64,000 nt of DNA from positions 9,717,273 through 9,781,272 of the forward strand of contig CM045767.1 of the NCBI GenBank assembly GCA_025200525.1, written 5' to 3'. The translations under genes were made by a program, and so were the position numbers. Origin of the DNA: Camellia lanceoleosa. Its lineage: Eukaryota; Streptophyta; Magnoliopsida; Ericales; Theaceae. The notes under the pieces are model-generated. The model had not been told where the DNA came from and did not search any database. It saw only the letters and a list, made by a program, of their open reading frames with translations. Shown piece after piece: positions 21,733-32,070 of this stretch (within the stretch, counting starts at the first letter, position 1; every line of letters starts with the position of its first letter).

Positions 21733-21867
21733 TGCTGCATTTGGTACTGTATGAGCTTATTTCTTTCATGTTACAGTTCTAGTGCTTTGCCTGAAGAGTA
21801 TAGGAGATTGATGATTGATCCAGCATCATCGATCCAAGAATTCTACCCTTTTGGTTGTATTACTTGA
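21034..21867 (+). pseudogene. Captured fragment of an XRN-type 5'-3' exoribonuclease gene
   Basis: Three exons splice cleanly: 21034-21104, 21530-21658 and 21777-21867, with GT-AG introns and matching phases. They encode [19 protein letters not shown], then [16 protein letters not shown] and [17 protein letters not shown], then ALPEEYRRLMIDPASS and FYP. These are hallmark strings of the C-terminal part of the conserved nuclease region in plant XRN2/3/4 (Rat1/Xrn1 family), which degrade 5'-monophosphate RNA. The fragment is only ~97 codons of a protein near 1000 residues. After FYP the sequence leaves the family and stops at TGA 21865. The N-terminal catalytic acidic residues are absent, so no nuclease activity is expected. 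The reading frame of the captured exons is open. The second intron contains a (CT)n run. Confidence 0.85.
21682..21724. repeat. (TC)n microsatellite
   Basis: About 43 bp of TC repeat in the intron between the second and third captured XRN exons. Confidence 0.95.
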
Positions 21868-22527
21868 GTTTCATAGTTTTTTATTATTTCTTTTTGAACC
21901 CTCTTTTTTTTTTTTCGACGGATGAATTTATAGCACAGTATCTAAATGGTTAGTTAATTTACTCATATTTATTATATGAGTACCAGCCACAAACACTCAA
22001 TGTGTTAGTTGGAAGCTTGTCATTGTGATGCTCTAAATTATCAGAGCCTCAAATTATTTTGACATCATCTGACATTTGTTGGTGTATGATGTAGGACTTA
22101 CTTTAGACCTATGTTGCTGTTAGATAGTTTAGGGTGGTGGTTTTAGCTATATATATGTGTGTGTGTGTGTGTGTGGAGTTTAGTGGGTTTGACAGTTTGA
22201 GAGGCACTTAGTGGGTTTGACAGTTTTTGGACATAAATCTATTCTTTTAGTCGTATTGGTCTGAGTCGTATTGGTTATGAGTCATATTGGAAGAGACAAC
22301 TTGTATTGATTAGCAATCATGTTTGCTAGTAATAAATTTATGTATGATAGTTGTCCATGTTCTTTGTATGACAAATTTTGAAACCCGATCTATGACATGT
22401 TCCACCTTGTCCAATCTGTATTTACAGTGCAAGAAGTCCGACCTGTGTTTATAGTATAAGAAATTCATTTACTTATTCTTCTTTTACGCAAGGAAAGGAG
22501 CCCAATGTTATTGTCTTATTACACTTC
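21868..22527 (+). other. CACTA interior, no gene seen
   Basis: Follows the XRN fragment. It contains a (TG)n run near 22154-22173 and a duplicated TTAGTGGGTTTGACAGTTT (near 22179 and 22208). It ends at the Tekay target site ACTTC. Confidence 0.6.
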
Positions 22528-24932
22528 TGTAATAACTCTCACCACTGATTACCGATTAATTACCGATTATTGCTAAACTGAGACTGATTAATATGAATAA
22601 TTGAATCCACTGAAATACTGAACTGACTGACTGAAATCTGGAACTGAATTAATTGAGTATATTAGTTAAATTGCAATTCTATCTGTTTGATTGCCAAATT
22701 ATCTGTTCATGTTTTATGCTTTAAACTGCAAATTGAATGCCTTATCGGCGGCCGAATCCAAAATTAATTGATGTTTTATAATAATTAGATTTTATGTGAT
22801 TTTATGGTGCATTTATCTGAAATGTGCTATGGTATGATTAAATTAGATTAAAATGAGTAAATTGGCAAGAGTTTAACTTATTTACCATAATGCCATTGAG
22901 TGGCCGACTACTTGGATCATCTTTGAGCCTCATTACACTCATACATACACATTTCATTAGCTCATTCCTTAGACTTAACCGACCAAGAGAGGGAGAGGGA
23001 GAGAAATTGAGTTCTATCTTGTGAATTGCTTGGAAATTGAAGAAATTGTAGAAGAGATTGCATATTTGAGCTCCCTTCTTGAACTACAAGACTTAAGGTA
23101 GATTCATTGTCTTCTTGTTTATGTTTTGAGTTGATTCTTGCATGGTTTAGAGCAAAGTTGAAGTCTAGAGCCAATTTATGGCTCAAATTGTTGTGTTGAA
23201 GCGTAATTGTTGCATACATGTATATATATTGAAGTCTTGAGGTTGTAGTTCATAATTCTTCACATGCATGTCCATGTTTTGAGAGTAGACCATGATTTCA
23301 TCATGTTTTGAAAAGAATTTGCTCATTAGAGCATGTTTTGGGGCTTGGAAATTGTTTATAGTTCATGCATGTTCGTTTGAGATCATGTTCTTGAAATTGG
23401 TTTGAATTTGAGTTCAATTGAACTACCCTTGGGCTTTGATTTTACAAATTGAGTTTTGAATCATGTTATTCTATGTATTTACAAGTGTTTTCCCAAAAAT
23501 GGGCCCAAAGGAATTGATTTTGATTCATTGGAACTTGATTTGAGCTTGGAAGTTCAAATCTGGAAATTTTAGATTTTGGACTCCTGCTCGAACGGGGAAA
23601 GTGGCGCTCGAGCGGGAAATGCGTCTCAAGATTTTACCTTTGTTTTTGAAGTCCGCCGAGCGGAATAATTGACGCCGGCGGGACCTTGTCTTACGCCGGC
23701 GGTGTCGAGCACCCAGCGAGCATGATTTTTGAGCATCCAAGATTTTTGATCGCTTTTGCAGTCCGCCGAGTGGGACGTGACGCTGAGCGGAACTGTTGTT
23801 CATATGTTCCGCCGAGCGAGTAACCACGCCGAGCGGGACCCTGCTTTTCGAAAATTCTGAAACTGTTTTCTGAATGCATCTTTGCATCCTCATCCCATCC
23901 TAGGCATTCTTAGGCCTAGTTTAAGGCATCTTAATGAGGATATAGATGTAGAACACACCGAGGCAATTAGGGATTAAGTTATCATCTCTCCCAACTGTGT
24001 AGCTTAGTGTGTGTTCGTTCTGTAAGTTGTGTAGGGTTGGCATCGGGAGACGCGCTCTAGCCTAACTGTAGCCCAGAACTCTGTGAGTAACAATTGTGTA
24101 AAGATATGTTCAAAATGATTATCTTCTGAAAAATCGAACTGTACTGTTTTCTGAACTGATACTGTTAATTGAATGAATATATGTCTTATATTCTGAACTG
24201 TATTATGGCATCCTTAGCAACTACTGTTTACTGTTACTGTTACAGAGATCTCTGTCGGTTCCCTTGTTGGAACCACTCATTTCTTGATTGATGGCCATCA
24301 TTTACCGCTCGGTCTTTTAAGTCCCATCTTGCATCAGATCGCTATGCTAATGGATGTACCACATATGATCATTGGATTGAATGAGTATATCTTGAATCAA
24401 TGAACTATTTTCATTACTGTAAGGACATTCATTCTTAACCTCTTTACACATTATGTTATTCACTGGGCTTTAGCTCACTGTTTATATATATATGTAGGTG
24501 TTCAGGCACCAGACCGGAGCTAGGAGTGTGGGTTAGGCTCCCCTTTTTGTCAAGCCAACTACTGTGCCTCACTGCGAGATTCCGAGCCTGCCAAGCTATG
24601 GCTTAAGGGTGTTTTAGTCCCCGTCTCCTCAGATTCGCTTTTGTTTATTGTGTCTTTGTATAGTTACTCTTTTGTTTAATAGAGATTAGGTCCCTAAACT
24701 GAATGATTGTATATATGTACATACTGTTTTGTCACTGACTGTATATATGTATGAAAAGTCTTTTTGCATACGGACTGTCACAGCTCGTTGGACATTGTTT
24801 ATTTATTGTTTTGGCTTCTGCCATGCCCCTGTACTCTGTATTATTGTCTTACTGTTAAGTAGGCCTTCGGTAATCTCGGATTACTGGCCGGTTACGGTAC
24901 TAAACCCATAGAGGCGGGTTTGGGTCGTGATA
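22528..24932 (+). repeat. 5' LTR of the Tekay-type element
   Basis: Starts TGTAATAACTCTCACC and ends GGGTTTGGGTCGTGATA. About 2.4 kb. It is nearly identical to the 3' LTR except in several short patches (23580-23880, 24120-24270, 24310-24410, 24605-24690). Confidence 0.95.
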
Positions 24933-24935
24933 GAG

Positions 24936-24947
24936 TGGTATTAAAGC
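24936..24947 (+). promoter_or_regulatory. Primer-binding site, initiator-Met tRNA type (variant)
   Basis: TGGTATTAAAGC lies three bases after the 5' LTR. It differs at two positions from the usual TGGTATCAGAGC. Confidence 0.75.
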
Positions 24948-25149
24948 GATACTTACCACGAGTTATACCGCGCACACGTGTCCAAATGAGCTATAGGGTG
25001 TCCTAGAAAAGTGATTAGGGCATTGCATGAGCATAATAAGTGTGTGGCTATGACATGACTGAGTATATGCTAATGTGATAAACTGTTTAAGTATGCAACT
25101 GCGTATGTTGATAATTGCTGTAACTGCTTATAGTGAAATAGATAATACA

Positions 25150-26169
25150 AGAACTGCAAATGAATCTGAATCATCCTCTGAGGCAAGAATGGTAAGACTG
25201 GAGAGAATGATGGAATTAATTACTGAAAGATTAGATCAACAATAACTAAATTTCACCTCCTCCTCCCAGACAAATTAGAACAGAATGTCAATGTTAATGA
25301 TGGGGACATAATTGCTCTCACTCACAAGTTCAGCAAAATGAAACCGCCATCCTTTCAGGGAGGCCTTGAACCGTTAAAAGCTGAAGCGTGGGTTCTTGAA
25401 ACAGAAAAATTATTTGAGGTTTTTCTGTGCTCTGAAGTACATAAAATACTGTTGGCCACCTTTACTCTGCAAGAAGAAGCTAGAAGGTGGTGGATGCTTA
25501 TCCGTGATGACAACACTGTAATGACTTGGGCTCAATTCAAAGGAGCCTTCTTCGAGAAATATTTCACAAAGGTGTCGAGATGTAAAGTAATCGAATTTGA
25601 GCAGTGAGACAGGCACAATGTCTATTGCTGAATATGAAACAAAGTTCACCGAGCTTGCTAGATATGCACCACACATGGTGGACACTGATTACAAGAAGGC
25701 CAGAAAGTTTGAAGGCGGCCTGAATGTTGCAATACTGGACAGAATTAATGTTTTGAAGCTACCGAACTATGTAAATGTTCTTGACCGAGCTTTGATGGCT
25801 GAATCGAACATCGAGGCACTGAAAACTGAAACACCAGCGTCTGAATGGCGTGGTAAAAGGCAGGGTTTTAAGTTCAAGAAAGGCAAGCATAACCCATTGA
25901 ACAAGAAACAGAATACGGGGTCAACAACTAGCCCCAGCCAAGGGAGTGGTTTCATACCACCCTGTTTTGAATGTGGTAAGAATCACAAGGGAGTCTGTTA
26001 TAAAATCTTTGGTACTTGTTACAAGTGTGGCAAGGTGGGCCACATGGTCAAAGATTGCCCTTCCATTCTTCAGGGGCATAGTAAAGCTGCACCAAGCGCA
26101 GCAGTATCAACTGCCACACCAAAGCCTAATCCCAAAGCTACCGGGAAGGAGCCTATGAGGCAAGGCTGA
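25150..26169 (+). pseudogene. gag of the Tekay-type element (frameshifted)
   Basis: Two overlapping frames. The first (from 25338) holds the retrotransposon gag core (EEARRWWMLIRDDN, TWAQFKGAFFEKYF). A frameshift near 25600 moves to the second, where MSIAEYETKFTELARYAPH continues the gag. Two zinc knuckles close the protein: CFECGKNHKGVC and CYKCGKVGHMVKDC (25963-26056). Gag packages the RNA and forms the particle. The upstream part (25150-25337) has an in-frame TAA near 25243, so the original start is not fixed. TGA 26167 separates gag from pol; the expected codon there is probably CGA. Confidence 0.9.
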
Positions 26170-29100
26170 GTGTTCGCCCTAGTACCGGGAGATGTACAGA
26201 ATACCGAGACCGTTGTGGCAGGTATTCTCTCTATTTGTACTCAGAATGCTTATGGTCTAATTGATTCGGGGTCTACACATTCATATGTATCGCATGCTTT
26301 TTCGCGAAAATTGAATAGACCATTAGAACCCATGAATTACTTGTTAGCTGTATCATCACCCGTCGGGGGATCCATGACTTGTGCATACATGTACCCTGCT
26401 TGTGAAATTATTGTTGGAGATGCACATTTGTTTATTGACTTACTGCCTCTCAACATTGATTATTTTGATGTAATATTGGGGATGGACTGGTTAACAAAAT
26501 ATCATGCCACCATAGACTGTGTAACGAAACAAGTAGTTTTCCGTCCATCGGGTTTGCCTGAATTTGTGTTTAATGGAAGTGGAGTGGTACCTCCTCCATA
26601 TTTGATTTCATCTGTGAAGGCTGTTAAATTGATTAGAAAAGGATGTAAGGGGTATTTCTGTTCTGTATTGACTGTACCTACTAATGTTAAAACTGATGTG
26701 AACTGTATTCCTATAGTCAGAGAATTCCCAGATGTTTTTCCAGATGATCTGCCAGGGGATTTGGTTGACAGGGAGATTGAGTTCACCATTGATGTGATTC
26801 CGGGTACGCAGCCTATATCGAAAGCTCTTTATAGAATGGCTCCAATTGAACTGAAAGAATTGAAAGTGCAACTGCAAGAATTGTTAGACAAAAAGTTCAT
26901 CCAGCCTAGTACTTCACCGCGGGGCGCACCTGTCTTGTTTGTGAAAAAGAAAGACGGCTCACTGAGACTCTGCATCGACTACCGTGAATTGAACAAGGTA
27001 ACTGTGAAAAATAAATATCCATTACCGCGTATTGATGACTTATTTGATCAGTTATAGGGTGCTCAAGTATTTTCTAAGATTGATCTCAGATCTGGATATC
27101 ATCAGTTGAAAGTTAAATCAGAGGACATTGACAAAACTACTTTTCGAACGAGGTACGGACACTACGAATTTTTAGTTATACCTTTTGGAGTTACCAATGC
27201 ACCTATTGCATTTATGGACCTCATGAACAGAATCTTTAAGCCATTCCTCGATGACTTTATTGTTGTATTCATTGATGACATCCTGATTTATTCTAAGACT
27301 AGAGAAGAACATGAACATCATTTGAGACTTGCCCTACAGACCCTAAGAGAACAGAAACTCTATGCTAAACTGTCTAAATGTGAATTTTGGCTTGATCATG
27401 TTATGTTTTTGGGGCATGTTGTTAGCAAAGATGGAATTTCAGTTGATCCACAGAAAATCGAAGCGGTAGTAAACTGGCCTAGACCAACAAATGTGACAGA
27501 AGTCCGAAGCTTTTTGGGATTGGTTGGATATTACAGAAGATTTGTCAATGATTTCTCCAAAATTGCCTTACCGTTGACTCAACTAACTCAGAAGAGGATA
27601 TCATTTGACTGGACTGACTAAAGGGAATCAGCTTTCCAAGAGTTGAAAACTCGACTTGTGACTGCCCCCGTTCTTACCTTACCTTCAGGTACGGATGGTT
27701 TTACCATTTTTAGTGATGCTTTTCATAAGGGTTTGGGGTGTGTTTTAATGTAGAATGGGAGAGTAATTGCCTATGCTTCCCGACAGTTGAGACCACATGA
27801 AAAGAACTACCCGACCCATGACTTGGAACTCGTTGCAGTGGTATTTGCCTTAAAAATCTGGCGTCACTACCTTTATGGGGCGACATGTGAAGTATATACT
27901 GACCACAAGAGTCTGAAATATTTCTTCACACAGAAAGAACTGAACATGAGATAGCGGAGATGGCTAGAACTGATTAAAGACTATGACCTACAGATTTTGT
28001 ACCATCCGGGAAAAGCCAACACCGTTGCTGATGCATTGAATCGGAAATCGATTGGAAACTTAGCTTGTTTGCTCACTGGACAAAAAGAGTTGCTTTGTGA
28101 CCTTGAAAGATCTGAAATTGAAATTGTTTTGCGAGCACAAGGTGGAATCTTAGCTGCTATTTCTGCTCAACCGACACTAATTGAGGAAATTAAAGAGAAA
28201 CAGCAATTGGATGACTTCTTGAAGAAGATTATCGAAGAAAGGGAATCTAAACCAAGACCAGGTTTCAAATTTGAAAATAATGTACTGAAATTTCAGGGAA
28301 GACTGTGTGTACCGAATGATTCTGAATTGAAAAGAAGAGTTCTGCAAGAAGGCCACAATTCAAAATTTTCTATCCATCCGGGGAGTACGAAAATGTACCA
28401 AGATCTGAAATTGAATTTCTGGTGGCTGGGAATGAAGAAAGAAATTGCTGATTTTGTATCAAAATGTCTTCATTGCCAACAAGTCAAAGCCGAACATCAA
28501 CGACCCGCAGGCTTATTGCAGCTCTTACCGATACCAGAGTGGAAATGGGAACATATTACCATGGATTTTATTGTGTGATTGCCTTGCTCTAGTAAAGGTA
28601 TGGATTCAATTTGGATCATTGTTGATAGACTAACTAAATCTGCTCACTTCTTACCTGTTAAGACAATTTATAATGCGGACAAATTGGCTATACTCTATAT
28701 TGATGAAATTGTTAGACTGCATGGAGTGCCTGTGTCCATTGTTTCTGATAGGGATTCGAAGTTTACATCGAGATTCCGCAAAGCTATGACGCATTGGGTA
28801 ATCGAATCGAGATTGAGTAGTGCCTATCATCCTCAGACAGATGGCCAGTCAGAAAGAACCATCCAGACTCTAGAGGATTTATTGAGAATGTACGTCCTTG
28901 ATTTTCAGGGAAACTGGGAAAGCCATTTGCCTTTAGCCGAATTCGCCTACAACAACAGTTATCATTTGAGTATTGGTATGGCGCCTTTCGAGGCATTGTA
29001 TGGCAGAAAATGTAGATCTCCGATTTGCTGGGCAGAAGTTGGAGATGGGCCTTTGCTTGGGCCCGAGATTGTTTATGAAATGACTGAGAAAGTGAAACTG

Positions 29101-29646
29101 ATACAACAGAGACTGAAAACCACACAGAACTGACAGAAAAGTTATGCGGATGTTAGAAGACGGGATAGAGAATATGAAGTGGGTGATCACGTTTTCGTGA
29201 AAGTGACACCGATGAAAGGCTAGACTCGTTTTGGAGTCAAAGGCAAGTTAGCGCCAAGATATGTCGGACCGTATGAGATTATTGAGAAAATCAATCCAGT
29301 GGCGTATCAAGTTGCGCTTCCTCTTGAAATGGAGCATATGCATAACGTCTTCCACATTTCTATGTTGAGGGACTACCTCCGGGATCCTTTTTATGTGATT
29401 GAGCCGACCCGTGTAGTGCTAAGTGATGACTACACTTATGAGGAACGGCCTATACAGATTGTAAACAGACGGATTAAGAAGTTGAGAAACAAAGAAATCC
29501 CGTTAGTGAAAATTGACTGGCAAAACCATGGTGGCGTGTATGCCACTTGGGAAAAGGAAGATGACATGGCCAAGAGATATCCTGAACTATTTCCACTGAA
29601 TCCTGTTTTCTTCCAGAATGAAGGTAACTCGAGTTTAGAGGACTAA
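26170..29646 (+). pseudogene. pol of the Tekay-type element (protease, RT, RNase H, integrase, chromodomain; multiple stops)
   Basis: A single reading frame runs from gag to TAA 29644-29646 but has stops at 27055, 27619, 27751, 27952, 28576, 29131 and 29221, after the one at 26167. Domains in order: aspartic protease with [10 protein letters not shown] (~26262); RT with [12 protein letters not shown] and the catalytic FIDDILIYS (~27270-27296); RNase H with FSDAFHKGLG and [10 protein letters not shown]; integrase with the zinc motif ending CLHCQQ (~28465), D in TMDFIV, D in VSDRDSKFTS and E in QSERTIQTLED. The end, with RNKEIPLVKIDWQNHGG and ATWEKEDDM, is the chromodomain-like segment of Tekay elements. 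Without the stops the frame is well conserved, so decay is recent but complete enough to block protein synthesis. Confidence 0.95.
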
Positions 29647-29668
29647 ACTCTTTTTAAGGAGGAGAGAC

Positions 29669-32065
29669 TGTAATAACCCTCACCATTGATTACCAATGAA
29701 TTACCGATTATTGCTAAACTGAGACTGATTAATATGAATAATTGAATCCACTGAAATACTGAACTGATTGACTGAAATCTGGAACTAAATTAATTGAGTA
29801 TATTAGTTAAATTGCAATTCTATCTGTTTGATTGCCAAATTATCTGTTCATGTTTTATGCTTTAAACTGCAAATTGAATGCCGTATCGGCGGCCGAATCC
29901 AAAATTAATTGATGTTTTATAATCATTAGATTTTATGTGATTTTATGGTGTATTTATCTGAAATGTGCTATGGTATGATTAAATTAGATTAAAATGAGTA
30001 AATTGTCAAGAGTTTAACTTATTTACCACAATGCCATTGAGTGGCCGACTACTTGGATCATCTTTGAGCCTCATTACACTCATACATACACATTTCATTA
30101 GCTCATTCCTTAGACTTAACCGACCAAGAGAGGGAGAGGGAGAGAAATTGAGTTCTATCTTGTGAATTGCTTGGAAATTGAAGAAATTGTAGAAGAGATT
30201 GCATATTTGAGCTCCCTTCTTGAACTACAAGACTTAAGGTAGATTCATTATCTTCTTGTTTATGTTTTGAGTTGATTCTTGCATGGTTTAGAGCAAAGTT
30301 GAAGTCTAGAGCCAATTTATGGCTCAAATTGTTGTGTTGAAGCATAATTGTTGCATGCATGTATATATATTGAAGTCTTGAGGTTGTAGTTCATAATTCT
30401 TCACATGCATGTCCATGTTTTGAGAGTAGACCATGATTTCATCATGTTTTGAAAAGAATTTGCTCATTAGAGCATGTTTTGGGGCTTGGAAATTGTTTAT
30501 AGTTCATGCATGTTCGTTTGAGATCATGTTCTTGAAATTGGTTTGAATTTGAGTTCAATTGAACTACCCTTGGGCTTTGATTTTACAAATTGAGCTTTGA
30601 ATCATGTTATTCTATGTATTTACAAGTGTTTTCCCAAAAATGGGCCCAAAGGAATTGATTTTGATTCATTGGAACTTGATTTGAGCTTGGAAGTTCAAAT
30701 TTGGAAATTTCAGATTTTGGACTCTCGCCGAAGGAAAGTGGCGCCGGCGGAAATTCGTGCTCTCGATTTTACTGCTTGTTTTGAAGTCCGCTCGAGCAGA
30801 ATAATTGACACTCGAGCGGGACCTTGTGTCTTACGCTCGAGCGGGTATCGAGCGCCCATCGAGTGTGATTTTTGAGCATCCAGTACTTTTGACTGTTTTG
30901 CAGTCCGCTCGAGCGTGGGACGTGACGCCGAGCGAACCGTTCGAAGATGTCCGCCGAGCGAGTAACCTACGCTTCGGCGGGACCTCGTTTCAAAATTAAA
31001 CTGTTTTAAATGCATCTTTGCATCCTCATCCCATCCTAGGCATTCTTAGGCCTAGTTTAAGGCATCTTAATGAGGATATAGATGTAGAACACACCGAGGC
31101 AATTAGGGATTAAGTTATCATCTCTCCCAATTGTGTAGCTTAGTGTGTGTTCGTTCTGTAAGTTGTGTAGGGTTGGCATCGGGAGACGCGCTCTAGCCTA
31201 ACTGTAGCCCAGAACTCTGTGAGTAACAATTGTGTAAAGATATGTTCAAAATGATTATCTTGAACAATCAACTGCATTTGTTTTTGAACCGACATCGTTA
31301 ATTGAATGAATATATGTCTTATATTCTCAATCAGACAGTGGCATCCGTAACCATCAAGCATCTTTATTCTTTAGAGATCTCTGCCGGTTCCCTTGTTGGA
31401 ACCACTACTATTTACTGATTGATGGCCATCATTTCTCGCTCGGTCTTTTAAGACCTCTGCTTTCTTATCGCTATGCTAATGGATGTACCACATATGACCG
31501 TTATGATGAATGATCGTAAATCAATCAATGAACTGCTTTTTCATTCTCGTAAGGACATTCATTCTTAACCTCTTTACGCATTATGTTATTCACTGGGCTT
31601 TAGCTCACTGTTTATATATATATGTAGGTGTTCAGGCACCAGACCGGAGCTAGGAGCGTGGGTTAGGCTCCCCTTTTTGTCAAGCCAACTACTGTGCCTC
31701 ACTGCGAGATTCCGAGCCTGCCAAGCTATGGCTTAGGAGTGTTTTCGTCCGCTGTTTGTCTCTGTATCTGTTTTGTTTACTGTGTACTGTATAGACTGTT
31801 ACTACTGTTTAATAAGGATTAGGTCCCTGAACTGAATGATTGTATATATGTACATACTGTTTTGTCATTGACTGTATATATATATGAAAAATCTTTTTGC
31901 ATACGGACTGTCACAGCTCATTGGACATTGTCTATTTACTATTTTGGCTTCCGCCATGCCTCTGTACTCTGTATTACTGTCTTACTGTTAAGTAGGCCTT
32001 CGATAATCTCGGATTGCTGGCTAATTACGGTACTAAACCCATAGGGACGAGTTTGGTTCGTGAGA
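29669..32065 (+). repeat. 3' LTR of the Tekay-type element
   Basis: Starts TGTAATAACCCTCACC after the purine tract and ends GAGTTTGGTTCGTGAGA, followed by ACTTC. Contains a cluster of CGCTCGAGCGG-type motifs at 30721-30980. Confidence 0.95.
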
Positions 32066-32070
32066 ACTTC

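Larger units (their letters stand above)
22528..32065 (+). mobile_element. Tekay-type (chromovirus) Ty3 LTR retrotransposon
   Basis: The LTRs are 22528-24932 and 29669-32065. The 5-bp duplication ACTTC is at 22523-22527 and 32066-32070. The primer site at 24936 resembles the initiator-Met tRNA site, and a purine tract (AAGGAGGAGAGAC) precedes the 3' LTR. The gag-pol order is gag, protease, RT, RNase H, integrase, then a C-terminal chromodomain-like segment, as in Tekay. It inserted into the CACTA element, so it is younger than it. Confidence 0.95.

Noticed and set aside
23525..23893. 122-residue Arg-rich minus-strand frame
   Set aside because: It is produced by the CGAGCGG motif cluster in the Tekay LTR.
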